A DNA stretch of 64,000 bases from Simplicispira sp. 125 (lineage in GTDB: Bacteria > Pseudomonadota > Gammaproteobacteria > Burkholderiales > Burkholderiaceae_C): assembly GCF_003096555.1 (NCBI RefSeq), contig NZ_QEKM01000001.1:1674001-1738000 (forward strand). The letters run 5' to 3'. The position numbers and the translations under genes are program-made. Positions 51,980 to 60,612 of the stretch are shown here, piece after piece; the stretch's first letter is position 1; every line of letters begins with the position of its first letter. The notes under the pieces were generated by a model. The model ran no database searches. It saw only the letters and a program-made list of their open reading frames with translations, and had not been told where the DNA came from.

Positions 51980-52898
51980 GGTACACCGCCTCACGCCCCA
52001 CGATAGGCTCCCGGGTCGGCATGAAGATGGTGCAGCCATCGCAGGGCGCGCGGACGTCATGCGGGCCGTCGGTGGCAATGAGGTCACCTTGGGCAAACAC
52101 CTCAAAGCCCACCAGGGGCCGCACAAAACGGAAGTTCGCCGTGCGCACCATGCAAGTCTCCAGCAGCTCGAACCGCCGTTGCACCAAAGGTTCGGCTTGT
52201 TGCCCCGTGCGCTCGATCAGACCGAAATGCGCCAGAAAATCCAGCGCCGCCACCGTGGCCACATCGGCCGCACTCTGGCGAAAATGCTGGCCGCACTCCA
52301 CCACCAGGGCGACCCCATGCCCATCGTCCTGGCCGTGGCGCCCGTGCTGGATCAGCGGCGTGCCCGAACCCAGCCCGCTGGGCATCACCAGGTGCACCGG
52401 CGGGCGCCCCAACGCCATGGCGGCAGCAGCGTTGCGCGCATAGCCGGGGTAGACCCAGAAGGGCTCCACGTCCTGGCTGGTGGAATGAATATCCAGAATA
52501 TGGTCGGCCGCCGACACCACGGGCCGCAGTTCACGCGCGCGGCGCATTTCCGGGCTGTCCAGCGGACCATCGAGCTCCAGGGCGGACCAGACGCGGTTGA
52601 GGTTGTGCTCCAGCTGGCGGCTCTCGAACGGACGGGCCGGGTCGAACGATTCATAGGCCGCCACATTGGCAAAGCTGATGGTCAACGTGCCCACCAGGGG
52701 GCGTATGCCCGTGTCGAGCAGGTGCGTTGCAGCCACCATCCCACAAATCTCATTGCCATGCGTCAGCGCATTGACCAGCACATGGGGGCCTGGCTTTCCA
52801 GACGCAAACCGGTGCACATAGTCAATGCCGATGTTGCCCTGGCGATAGGCCGACAGGTCGCGTGGCAGAACTTCAAAAATCGGAGGGTGGTGTGTCAT
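51960..52898 (-). CDS. Succinylglutamate desuccinylase/aspartoacylase-type metallohydrolase
   Basis: 312 residues, M14-like zinc fold. The zinc ligands His and Glu are seen in VNALTHGNEICGMVAA, and another His in HILDIHSTSQDVEPFW. NRVW near LEHNLNR carries a substrate-binding Arg/Asn. The catalytic Glu is in GVALVVECGQHF. It removes an acyl group from an amino acid or similar; the substrate is unknown. Ends inside the convergent truC-like gene. Confidence 0.88.
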   Translation of the reverse strand: MTHHPPIFEVLPRDLSAYRQGNIGIDYVHRFASGKPGPHVLVNALTHGNEICGMVAATHLLDTGIRPLVGTLTISFANVAAYESFDPARPFESRQLEHNLNRVWSALELDGPLDSPEMRRARELRPVVSAADHILDIHSTSQDVEPFWVYPGYARNAAAAMALGRPPVHLVMPSGLGSGTPLIQHGRHGQDDGHGVALVVECGQHFRQSAADVATVAALDFLAHFGLIERTGQQAEPLVQRRFELLETCMVRTANFRFVRPLVGFEVFAQGDLIATDGPHDVRAPCDGCTIFMPTREPIVGREAVYLTRPLV

Positions 52899-53182
52899 GC
52901 AGGGAATTCCTTATGAGGGGGCCGCAGCCTATTGCGCAGAACCAGAAGGCTGGCGGATTTGGAGATCGTCGGCTGCCCACCGGCCGCTGCGGTCCATTTT
53001 GGGCTGGGCCGCTCCATGGCAGAGCATGGCTGCACCGTGAACCCGCGGAGGCGGCATCCAAAGTCATTCTGACGCAAACCCTGAGCACTGGGCGAGCAAG
53101 GTCACCAGGCTAGTGCGTGGGCGATCATTTGTGGCTTACCATCGGCCCAGCGGTCCCATCCCGAGACCCACAAGGAGAACCC
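52899..53182. other. Intergenic stretch without visible gene
   Basis: 284 bases between the divergent deacylase and the small basic protein. I see no gene, repeat or firm hairpin; the promoter of the small gene should lie near its right end. Confidence 0.4.
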
Positions 53183-53326
53183 ATGGCCAAAGGTCAGATG
53201 CACAACAACAAGATGGCGAAGAAGCCCAAAAAGGATACTTCGCTGCCCAAGGAGTCGTCCGGCTCCGACCGCCCCACGCCGCCCGTTACGGCCGTGATCC
53301 CAAAGGGCAAGACCAAAGCGGCCTAA
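53183..53326 (+). CDS. Small basic protein
   Basis: 47 residues, MAKGQMHNNKMAKKPKKDTS ... PKGKTKAA, with a strong AAGGAG 8 bases upstream. Lys-rich and unstructured in look. Similar short proteins (MAKGQ...NKEAKKPKK) recur in Burkholderiales and are annotated hypothetical. It may bind nucleic acid; that is inferred only from charge. It is convergent with the YlqF/RbgA gene, 21 bases away, which leaves room for little more than a terminator. Confidence 0.8.
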   Translation: MAKGQMHNNKMAKKPKKDTSLPKESSGSDRPTPPVTAVIPKGKTKAA

Positions 53327-53347
53327 AAGGCACGAAGGCGGCGCGGC

Positions 53348-54298
53348 TCAGGACTCCCGAATGCCGCTGCCTTTTTTCTTCCGGTCTTCGCGGGCCTGCT
53401 TTTTCGCATCGCGCTCAGCATCGCGCAGCACCCCGGCGGCCTGCCAGGCCTCGAATTCTTCCGGCGTCTCCAGCGTGATGCGGCCCAAGGTGGCCGTGCG
53501 GAAATCGGTCATCACGATCTCGGCGGACTTTTGCACATTCACCCGCCCGCCGGTCATCACCGCGCCGCGCTTGCGGCCAATGGCTTCGAGCAAGGCGTCA
53601 TCGGGCATGGCGGCCAAAGCAGCGGGCGCCAGGCCCAACTTGTACCGTGCCTCAAGCTGCGCGGCATAGCGTGTCTGCAGGCGGCGCAACAGCTCCAGCG
53701 CCACCAGTTCTTCGTCATAGGCATTGCGCCCCACCGCACCACTGGCCGCCAGGTTGTAACCGCTCTCGATCACGCTGATACGCGGCCAGAGCATGCCGGG
53801 TGTATCCCACAGATAGAAGTCGTCAGCCAGCGTGATGCGCTGCTCCAGCTTCGTAATGCCGGCCTCGTCACCCGTTTTGGCCTGGCGCTTGTTGGAGAGC
53901 GTGTTGATCAGGGTGGATTTGCCCACATTGGGCACCCCACAGATCAGCACACGCATAGGCTTGGCCATGCCGCCGCGGTTGGGGGCCAGCAAGTGGCACC
54001 CGTCGATGAGCTTGCGCGCCGGCGCGGGCTCGGAGGCATCCAGCGCCAGCGCATGCGTACCGCTTCGGGCGTTGTACCAGGCCAGCCAGGCTTCGGTACG
54101 CGCGGGGTCGGCCACATCCTGTTTGTTCAACACCTTGAGCGTGGGCTTGTGCCCCGTCAGCTCGGCCAGCAGCGGATTGGCGCTGGAGCCGGGCAGACGG
54201 GCATCCAGCACCTCGATCACGACATCAATGTCCTTGATGCGCTCGGTGATCGCTTTCTTGGTCAAGTGCATGTGACCGGGGAACCACTGGATGGACAT
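53348..54298 (-). CDS. Ribosome biogenesis GTPase YlqF/RbgA
   Basis: 316 residues with the circularly permuted GTPase order. G4 NKQD (in LKVLNKQDVAD) comes first, then G1 GVPNVGKSTLIN, then G2 near KTGDEAGITK and G3 DTPG (LWDTPGMLWPR). The opening WFPGHMHLTKKAI is the family mark. A helical C-terminal ANTAR-like domain follows and the tail is Lys-rich. It helps assemble the large ribosomal subunit. Confidence 0.95.
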   Translation of the reverse strand: MSIQWFPGHMHLTKKAITERIKDIDVVIEVLDARLPGSSANPLLAELTGHKPTLKVLNKQDVADPARTEAWLAWYNARSGTHALALDASEPAPARKLIDGCHLLAPNRGGMAKPMRVLICGVPNVGKSTLINTLSNKRQAKTGDEAGITKLEQRITLADDFYLWDTPGMLWPRISVIESGYNLAASGAVGRNAYDEELVALELLRRLQTRYAAQLEARYKLGLAPAALAAMPDDALLEAIGRKRGAVMTGGRVNVQKSAEIVMTDFRTATLGRITLETPEEFEAWQAAGVLRDAERDAKKQAREDRKKKGSGIRES

Positions 54299-54341
54299 TT
54301 TCTTATTCTTTCAAAATCGGTTGTACCGCATGCAGGCCATT

Positions 54342-55280
54342 TCAGCGCCCGGCCCACCAGAGCCCGACTGCCAACGCCAGCCCATGCACCACGGCGGCTG
54401 CAATACCCAGCACCAGGGCCGGGCGCAGCCGCTCGGGGTTGCCCGACCAGCGCAACAGCAGAACGGCCGCCGCGATGGACAGCGGCAGAGCCGCCAGCGC
54501 CCACAGCGCAGACTGCGGCAGCACGCGCACCAGCACCGCTGCCGCCAGCAGGGCGTGCGCCCCTACAGCCAGCGCAAGATACAGCCAGGCTGCGCGCGTG
54601 GGGCCCAGGCGCACCATGAGTGTACGTTTGCCCACCTGCGCATCGGGCACTGCATCCGGAAAACCATTGGCCACCAGGATGTTGGCAATCAACAGCGCAT
54701 AGCTGGCCGCCGCCGCCAGGGGCGCCGGAGCGAAATGGCCGCGCTGCACATAGTCAGCCCCCACCACCACCAGCCCCCAGGCCAAACCCACAGCCAGCTC
54801 GCCCAGGCCGCGCGACATCAGCGCCAGCGGCGGCATCGAATACGTCCAGCCCAGCAACACACCCGCCAGACCGACCAGCACCAGCGCGGGGCCGCTGTAC
54901 AGCGCCAGCCACAAGCCACCTGCTGCCACCAAAGCCAGCAGCACCTGCGCCAAGGTACGCATGGCGCTCGCTTGCACCGCGCCACTTTGCACCAGGCGCG
55001 AGCCACCGGTGAACGGGAAAAGGCCTTGCGTGTTGGCTGCATCGGCACCGTTCAGGGCGTCGGCATGGTCGTTCAGCATATTCGCCGCCGCATGTGCCAG
55101 CAGCGCCAGTACCAGTGTGACCCATGCCCGCGGACCGGACACGCCGCCCCCCGCAGACGCCGCCGAGGCCACGCCAATCAGGCAGCCCACGGCCGTAATG
55201 ACGAGAAAGCCGGGGCGCGACATGCGCAGCGCCAATACAAATGGATGGGGGTGCAAACGCAAAAAATTAGAGAACCACAT
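54342..55280 (-). CDS. UbiA-family prenyltransferase
   Basis: 312 residues, eight or nine membrane helices. The first aspartate motif NMLNDHADALNGAD binds Mg-prenyl diphosphate. The second is in NGFPDAVPDAQVGKRTLMVR. The layout resembles MenA (1,4-dihydroxy-2-naphthoate prenyltransferase) more than UbiA. A ubiquinone-type monooxygenase gene is divergent next door, so a quinone role is likely, though the aromatic acceptor is not defined. Confidence 0.87.
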   Translation of the reverse strand: MWFSNFLRLHPHPFVLALRMSRPGFLVITAVGCLIGVASAASAGGGVSGPRAWVTLVLALLAHAAANMLNDHADALNGADAANTQGLFPFTGGSRLVQSGAVQASAMRTLAQVLLALVAAGGLWLALYSGPALVLVGLAGVLLGWTYSMPPLALMSRGLGELAVGLAWGLVVVGADYVQRGHFAPAPLAAAASYALLIANILVANGFPDAVPDAQVGKRTLMVRLGPTRAAWLYLALAVGAHALLAAAVLVRVLPQSALWALAALPLSIAAAVLLLRWSGNPERLRPALVLGIAAAVVHGLALAVGLWWAGR

Positions 55281-55319
55281 GCCATTCCAGAATATTCATT
55301 TGCACAAAGAAAGTAACTA

Positions 55320-55371
55320 CATATTTGATAGCTGCTTGCGCTTTATTCACGGGCGAAAACAGCATTTTTCA
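55320..55371. repeat. Interspersed palindromic repeat, copy 8
   Basis: CATATTTGATAGCTGCTTGCGCTTTATTCACGGGCGAAAACAGCATTTTTC. The left arm is well kept and the right arm degenerate. It sits in the 200-base divergent gap between the prenyltransferase and monooxygenase genes. Confidence 0.75.
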
Positions 55372-55480
55372 TCTAAAACCACAGCCGCAGCATGGTCCGC
55401 CTGCATTGTCACCCACCGGCCACCCAGGTCTTGACCCCCATCAATGCATGGCTTTGGGCCCCAGGTTAGTGTCACCCGCC

Positions 55481-56692
55481 ATGGACTACGACATCTTGAT
55501 CAGCGGCGCCGGCCCTGCGGGCCTGTGCCTGGCACGCTCTCTTTCGGGCCACGGCCTGCGCGTGGGCGTGGTGGAGCAGCAGCCCCTGGCCGCCATTGAA
55601 AACCCCGCCTACGACGGGCGCGAGATCGCACTGACGCAGCAGTCAGCGCAAATGCTGCGCGACCTGGGGCTGTGGGACCGCATCGTGGCGGACGAGCCCA
55701 GCGCCTTTTCACCCCTGCGCGATGCACAGGTCCTCAACGGCCCCTCGCCTTTTGCCATGGTGATCGACCACCAGCTCTCACAACACAGCGAACTGGGCTG
55801 GTTGGTGTCCAACCACCTGATCCGGCGCGCAGCCTTCCAGGAACTGCACGCCGCACAGCAAAAGCACCACGACATCACCCTGCTGGCAGGTGAGCAAGTA
55901 GCCCGCGCCCATACCGACGCCAGCGCGGCGCATGTCACCCTGGCCAGTGGCAAGCAGCTTCGCGCACGCCTGCTGGTGGCGGCTGACAGCCGCTTCTCGG
56001 CCACGCGCCGCGCCCTGGGTATTGGCGCCGACATGCACGACCTTGGCCGCTCGATGTTGCTGTGCACCATGGCGCACGCGCTGCCGCACCAGCATGTGGC
56101 TTGGGAGTGGTTCGGCTATGGCCAGACGCTGGCACTGCTGCCCATGAACGATGACCCTGTCACGGGCGCCCACCGCTCCTGCGTGGTGCTCACGCTGGCG
56201 CACCACACACTGGAAGCCCTGCAGGAGATGGATGAAACGGCATTCGGCGCAGAGTTGACACGCCGCTTTGACAACCGCCTGGGCGCCATGCAGCTGGCCA
56301 GCACACGCCACCTGTATCCACTGGTCGGCGTGCGCCCGCACCGCCTGGTGGCGCCGCGCTTTGCCTGCGTGGGCGATGCGGCTGTAGGCATGCACCCGGT
56401 GACGGCGCACGGCTTTAACTTTGGTCTGCGGGGCATCGCCACACTGGCTGGCGAGTTGCGCGCCGCGCATGCTGCGGGCCACGACATTGCCGCGCCCGAA
56501 CTGCTGGCGCGCTACGAGCGCGCACACCGCCGCGCCACGCTGCCGCTGTACCTGGCAACGACTTTGATTGCCCGCCTGTACACCACGGACCACCCGCCCG
56601 CCCGCCTGCTGCGCGATGCCGCCCTGCGCCTGGCGCAGAACTTTCCGCCCTTCAAACGGATGGTGGCAGCCACGCTGTCAGGGCGGCACTGA
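55481..56692 (+). CDS. UbiH/UbiF/UbiM-type FAD monooxygenase
   Basis: 403 residues. The FAD-binding GXGXXG is MDYDILISGAGPAGLCLARS, and a GD motif near residue 300 is FACVGDAAVGMHPVTAHGFN. In UbiH/UbiF this block usually reads HP(I/L)AGQG.N. The TAHGFNFG version is, as I recall, the mark of UbiM-like 5-demethoxyubiquinol hydroxylases. It would hydroxylate the ubiquinone ring. Placed divergent from a prenyltransferase. Confidence 0.87.
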   Translation: MDYDILISGAGPAGLCLARSLSGHGLRVGVVEQQPLAAIENPAYDGREIALTQQSAQMLRDLGLWDRIVADEPSAFSPLRDAQVLNGPSPFAMVIDHQLSQHSELGWLVSNHLIRRAAFQELHAAQQKHHDITLLAGEQVARAHTDASAAHVTLASGKQLRARLLVAADSRFSATRRALGIGADMHDLGRSMLLCTMAHALPHQHVAWEWFGYGQTLALLPMNDDPVTGAHRSCVVLTLAHHTLEALQEMDETAFGAELTRRFDNRLGAMQLASTRHLYPLVGVRPHRLVAPRFACVGDAAVGMHPVTAHGFNFGLRGIATLAGELRAAHAAGHDIAAPELLARYERAHRRATLPLYLATTLIARLYTTDHPPARLLRDAALRLAQNFPPFKRMVAATLSGRH

Positions 56693-56727
56693 CGGCATGC
56701 GCAAGCCCGGCGGGCCTTCAGCACAAC

Positions 56728-56794
56728 GGCAATACTGAACAAATCCCCCAGGGGGGCGCATTGCGCGCCTGAGGGACTTGCGCAGTAGCGCCTT
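56728..56794. repeat. Short MITE-like element (family A), copy 2
   Basis: GGCAATACTGAACAAATCCC (56728-56747) and GAGGGACTTGCGCAGTAGCGCCTT (56771-56794) form imperfect inverted arms related to those of 38833-38997 (GGCAATGCTGAACAAGTCCC). The inner part CCCCCAGGGGGGCG is a hairpin. Its right arm overlaps the last codons of gshA, so it may also serve as the terminator for gshA and the monooxygenase gene. Confidence 0.6.
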
Positions 56795-58322
56795 AACCCA
56801 ACTCCTCCACAGCCATGTACTGCTCGCGCCAGGCCTCAAACGGCAGGCTGTCCGCCGCTTCAATGTCTTTCTGCGCGGCCAGCGAATGGTTGGCCATGGC
56901 CACGTAGCGGGCCTGCTGCTCCGCAGACCAAGGCTCTTGCAACAGCACATCGCGTGCCATGCGCGCCTGCTGGCAGGCAAACGCCGAGAAGCCATGGCCG
57001 TGCTCCCGGGCCATGCGGTCCAGCACACGGGCCGAGGGGGTGTTCTGGGGGGACGCCATCAGCGCCTGGGCACCCCGCAAGGCGTCGCCATAGTCGCTGA
57101 CGCCATGCGTGGCATCCAGGGCCGCCGCCAGCGGAGCGCACTGCACCAGGATCTCGCTGCCCCATTCGACCAGCGGCACACTGCGACCATTGCGCTGCAG
57201 GCACAGGCCTGGCTCGCGCCCGCGCTCTGCGGTCAGGTGCTGGTTGTGTTTGAGTTCCGCAATTTCGGCCGGAGTGTCGGGTGGACTGTCCTGCAGCAGG
57301 CAGTGCAGCAAAAACACATCCAACAGCCGCATGGTGGAAGCGGCGATACCCACGGGCACGAACGGGTCCAGGTCCATCAGCCGCACCTCGACATATTCCA
57401 CCCCGCGTTCGCGCAACGCATGGAGCGGGCGCTCACCCGAGCGCACGGTGCGTTTGGCGCGGATGGTGCCGTAGAACTCGTTCTCGATCTGCAGCAGACT
57501 GGTGCCCAACTGGTTGTAGTCGCCGCCGGGGTTGCGCACACCCACGGTCTCGTAGGCCGGATAGGGTTGCGTAAGCGCGGCATGCAGTGAATCAGCGTAG
57601 CCCTTTAAGCTGTTGTAGCTCACCGCCAGGGTGGCCTGCGCATCGCTCTGGTATCCCAGGCGCCCCATGCGCAGCGAGGTGGCATGCGGCAGGTAAAGCG
57701 AATGCCCGTCGTCGCCCAGGGGCTGCAAACTGTGCTCTCGTCCTTGCACAAAGCAGGAACACAGCGCAGGTGAAGCCCCGAACAGATACAGCAGCACAAA
57801 GGCATGGCGACGAAAGTTGCGGATCAGGGCGAAATACTCGTCGCTGCCCAGGCCGGGCATCGACCAGTTGTAGTGGATACCCGAGATGGTCTGCATGCGC
57901 CGCCCATAGCGGTGGCCCAGGCCCATGCGGTAGATGCTTTTGGCGCGCCCGATGTTGGAGCTGCCGTAGCGCGCCAACGGAATGGTCTCGTCCGTCGGCA
58001 GGTTGCAAGGCATGCTGGAAACCCAGAGCATTTCCCCACTCTGCGCCTGCAGCACGCGGTACACGAACTGGTGGATTTCTGTCAGTTCGTTCAGGCAATC
58101 CTGCACCCCCGGGTGGGCGGCGGTGATCAGCTCGATCTGCGACTCGCTGTAGTCGGTGGTGATGTGCGGGTGCGTGAGGGCCGAGCCCAGCGCCAGCGGA
58201 TGCGGCGTCAGGGCCAGGCCGCACGTGGGCAGCACGCGCAGGCCCTCCTTCTCGATGCCGCGGCGGATACCCGCCAGGCGCTCGGGTGGGTGGGCGCTGA
58301 TTTTTTCCTGCAATGTGCTCAT
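56793..58322 (-). CDS. gshA: Glutamate-cysteine ligase
   Basis: 509 residues, the proteobacterial GshA type. It shows GIEKEGLRVLPTCGLALTPH near the start, TDYSESQIELITAAHPG (metal-binding Glu), LARYGSSNIGRAKSIYRMGL and ISGIHYNWSMPG, and EVRLMDLDPFVPVGIA. It joins Glu and Cys with ATP, the first step of glutathione synthesis. ATG 58322 begins MSTLQEKISAHPPERLAGIR, where the family normally starts. Confidence 0.96.
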   Translation of the reverse strand: MSTLQEKISAHPPERLAGIRRGIEKEGLRVLPTCGLALTPHPLALGSALTHPHITTDYSESQIELITAAHPGVQDCLNELTEIHQFVYRVLQAQSGEMLWVSSMPCNLPTDETIPLARYGSSNIGRAKSIYRMGLGHRYGRRMQTISGIHYNWSMPGLGSDEYFALIRNFRRHAFVLLYLFGASPALCSCFVQGREHSLQPLGDDGHSLYLPHATSLRMGRLGYQSDAQATLAVSYNSLKGYADSLHAALTQPYPAYETVGVRNPGGDYNQLGTSLLQIENEFYGTIRAKRTVRSGERPLHALRERGVEYVEVRLMDLDPFVPVGIAASTMRLLDVFLLHCLLQDSPPDTPAEIAELKHNQHLTAERGREPGLCLQRNGRSVPLVEWGSEILVQCAPLAAALDATHGVSDYGDALRGAQALMASPQNTPSARVLDRMAREHGHGFSAFACQQARMARDVLLQEPWSAEQQARYVAMANHSLAAQKDIEAADSLPFEAWREQYMAVEELG

Positions 58323-58454
58323 GGATCGGTACCGTTTCTTTGCGTCGGCCCGGAACTTAGCATGCCCTGCACAGCCGCGCCCGGTGCGGGACAAGTGCGG
58401 GCACATCCACAAAAACCAAGGTATCGGTTGCGCCTGCTGCCTGCGGGGGCGGTG

Positions 58455-59363
58455 TCAGCCCCCGGCCGCCATGGCCTTTTGCACCTCAATCGTCCCCTGG
58501 GCGGCACCGCTTTGCGGCACCTGTTCGTCGGTGCGGTCCGTGACGCCAGCCAGGCGTGCGGCCAGTTGCTCGGGGGTATCCGCCCCCAGGCCGATGTGCA
58601 CGCCTTGCGTGAGGGTGATGTGCGCCGCCTCGAAAGAGCCACCGCCCGCGCAGAGAATCGTGCGTGTCGGCGCGCTTTCGTGCGCCAGCACCAGCATGGC
58701 GGGCACCACGGCTTCGGGTTTGAGCGCGTCCAGGATTTGCGGTGGAAACAAGGCCTCCGTCATGCGCGTGGCCGCCGTGGGCGCCAGCGCGTTCACACGG
58801 ATGTTGTACTTGGCGCCCTCGATGGCCAGCGTCTGCATCAGGCCCACCTGGGCCAGCTTGGCCGCGCCGTAGTTGCTCTGGCCAAAGTTACCATACAGGC
58901 CCGTGGACGAGGTGGTCATCACAATGCGGCCATAGTTCTGCGCCACCATGTGCGCCCACACGGCCTTGCAGCAGTGGGCCGCGCCCATGAGGTGCACGTC
59001 CACCACCAGGCGGAAATCTGCCATGTCCATCTTCGAAAAGGACTTGTCGCGCAGGATGCCTGCGTTGTTCACCAGCACATCCACCCGGCCCCAAGCGTCG
59101 ATGGCCTGCTGCACCATGGCCTGCACGGCCTCGAAGTCGGTGACCGACGCACCGTTGGCCAGCGCCTCGCCGCCCGCTGCGCGGATCTCGTCCACCACCG
59201 CCTGCGCCGCCGAAACCGATCCGCCACTGCCATCCACTGCACCACCCAGATCGTTCACCAGCACCTTGGCGCCCCGCTTGGCCAACGCCAATGCATGCTG
59301 ACGGCCCAGTCCGCCACCAGCGCCCGTCACAATGGCCACGCGGCCTTTGAAATCAATTTCCAT
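58455..59363 (-). CDS. SDR (MFE-2 type 3-hydroxyacyl-CoA dehydrogenase-like)
   Basis: 302 residues. The cofactor motif is VTGAGGGLGRQHALALAKRG and NDLGGAVDGSG; NNAG and the catalytic YGAAK (in QSNYGAAKLAQVGLMQTLAI) follow. The long insertion after LVNDLGG and the C-terminal HITLTQGVHIGLG region resemble the (3R)-hydroxyacyl-CoA dehydrogenase part of peroxisomal multifunctional enzyme 2. It thus likely acts on a CoA ester. Divergent from the Nudix gene (143 bases between starts), a layout often seen with acyl-CoA metabolism. Confidence 0.88.
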   Translation of the reverse strand: MEIDFKGRVAIVTGAGGGLGRQHALALAKRGAKVLVNDLGGAVDGSGGSVSAAQAVVDEIRAAGGEALANGASVTDFEAVQAMVQQAIDAWGRVDVLVNNAGILRDKSFSKMDMADFRLVVDVHLMGAAHCCKAVWAHMVAQNYGRIVMTTSSTGLYGNFGQSNYGAAKLAQVGLMQTLAIEGAKYNIRVNALAPTAATRMTEALFPPQILDALKPEAVVPAMLVLAHESAPTRTILCAGGGSFEAAHITLTQGVHIGLGADTPEQLAARLAGVTDRTDEQVPQSGAAQGTIEVQKAMAAGG

Positions 59364-59506
59364 GGAATGCACCCACTTTGTTGTCTTGAAAATCCAGTCG
59401 CCGACCCGACAGGGCCAGCCACCACACGCCACACTTTAAGCGACAGAATGATACGTACGAGTATCTTTCGTGACTGACCCACGCCCCTTCCGCCCTGAAA
59501 GCCGCC

Positions 59507-60391
59507 ATGCAGCCCGCCACCCCCACCGCCCCTGAAACGCCCCGTGATTCCGCCACCGTGGTGCTGCTGCGCGATGCCCCGGCGGGCATGGAAGTGCTGT
59601 TGCTGCGCCGCCATGCGCAGGCCAGCAACATGGCCGGTGTTTACGTGTTTCCGGGCGGCAAGCTCGACGAGGCCGACCGCACCCTGGGCAGCGGCGGCTT
59701 GCTCGACCAGCCCACGGCCACACTGCACACCCGCCTGGCCGAGCCCGGCACCGACGCCGCCACGGCCTCGGGCCTGCACGTGGCCGCACTGCGCGAGGCC
59801 CTGGAGGAATGCGGCCTGCTGCTGGCCGAACCCACGGCCCCCGGCCGCGCCCTCGATGCCCTGCGCGCCCGCGCCATGCTGCGGGACGGCATGCCCTTTG
59901 CCGACATGCTGACCGCCCTGCAACTGCGCCTGCAGACCCGCCAGCTGGCGCCGTGGTCGCGCTGGATCACCCCCCTGTCGCCCACGGTGAGCTCACGGCG
60001 ATTTGACACGCGGTTCTTCGTGGCCCTCGCGCCCGCAGGCCAGACGGCCCTGCATGACAACGAGGAAACCACCGAGAGCGTATGGGTGGCACCCCGCACG
60101 GCGCTGGAGCAGTACCGCGACGGCCGCATCGACCTGGCGCCGCCCCAAATCATGAGCCTGGCCCACCTGGCGCGCCACGCCAGCGCAAACAGCGTGCTGC
60201 AGGCCGCACAAGGCCAGCGTCCGCCCACCATCCTGCCCGAGGCGTTTGAGCAAGACGGCCTGCGCACCATTTGCTACCCCGGCGACCCACTCCACTCGGT
60301 ACCCGAACGCGCCCTGCCCGGCCCCACGCGGCTGCGCTACCAGGCGCGGCGTTTTGCGCCAGAAGGCGGATTTGAGTCGCTGTTCGACTGA
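59507..60391 (+). CDS. Nudix hydrolase (NUDT19-like)
   Basis: 294 residues. The Nudix box is split as usual in this subgroup: VFPGGKLDEAD and, about 50 residues later, VAALREALEECGLLLAE (RE..EE.G). SATVVLLRDAPAGMEVLLLRR opens the fold. The NUDT7/NUDT19-like group acts on CoA esters, which would suit its divergent SDR partner; this is inference. The C-terminal third (MSLAHLARHASANSVLQAAQ) is longer than in small Nudix enzymes. Confidence 0.88.
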   Translation: MQPATPTAPETPRDSATVVLLRDAPAGMEVLLLRRHAQASNMAGVYVFPGGKLDEADRTLGSGGLLDQPTATLHTRLAEPGTDAATASGLHVAALREALEECGLLLAEPTAPGRALDALRARAMLRDGMPFADMLTALQLRLQTRQLAPWSRWITPLSPTVSSRRFDTRFFVALAPAGQTALHDNEETTESVWVAPRTALEQYRDGRIDLAPPQIMSLAHLARHASANSVLQAAQGQRPPTILPEAFEQDGLRTICYPGDPLHSVPERALPGPTRLRYQARRFAPEGGFESLFD

Positions 60392-60500
60392 ACACCAAAC
60401 ACCCCCACGACGCCCGCCACCAGCGTCCAGGGCCCCGCCGCGCGGGCATCGCTCCCCCTGCGTAGCGCAGCCAGTACCGGGGGCAGCGACAGAGCCGCTC

Positions 60501-60602
60501 ATTCCGTTTCCAAATCATTCGTGTCTAGGCGCAAAGCCGCGGGCAGTGCTGTAGCACGACAAGGCGAAGCAACAACGACACGGGTGATTTAGAAATGGAA
60601 TC
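60501..60602 (+). repeat. 102-bp TIR repeat (MITE-like family B), copy 2
   Basis: Bounded by ATTCCGTTTCCAAATCATTC and, reversed, ATTCCATTTCTAAATCACCC, which are terminal inverted repeats of about 20 bases. The interior contains CAGTGCTGTAGCACG, a small palindrome. It matches 38377-38482 on the opposite strand. It lies between the Nudix gene and the convergent aminotransferase gene. Confidence 0.8.
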
Positions 60603-60612
60603 ATGAGGGTGT

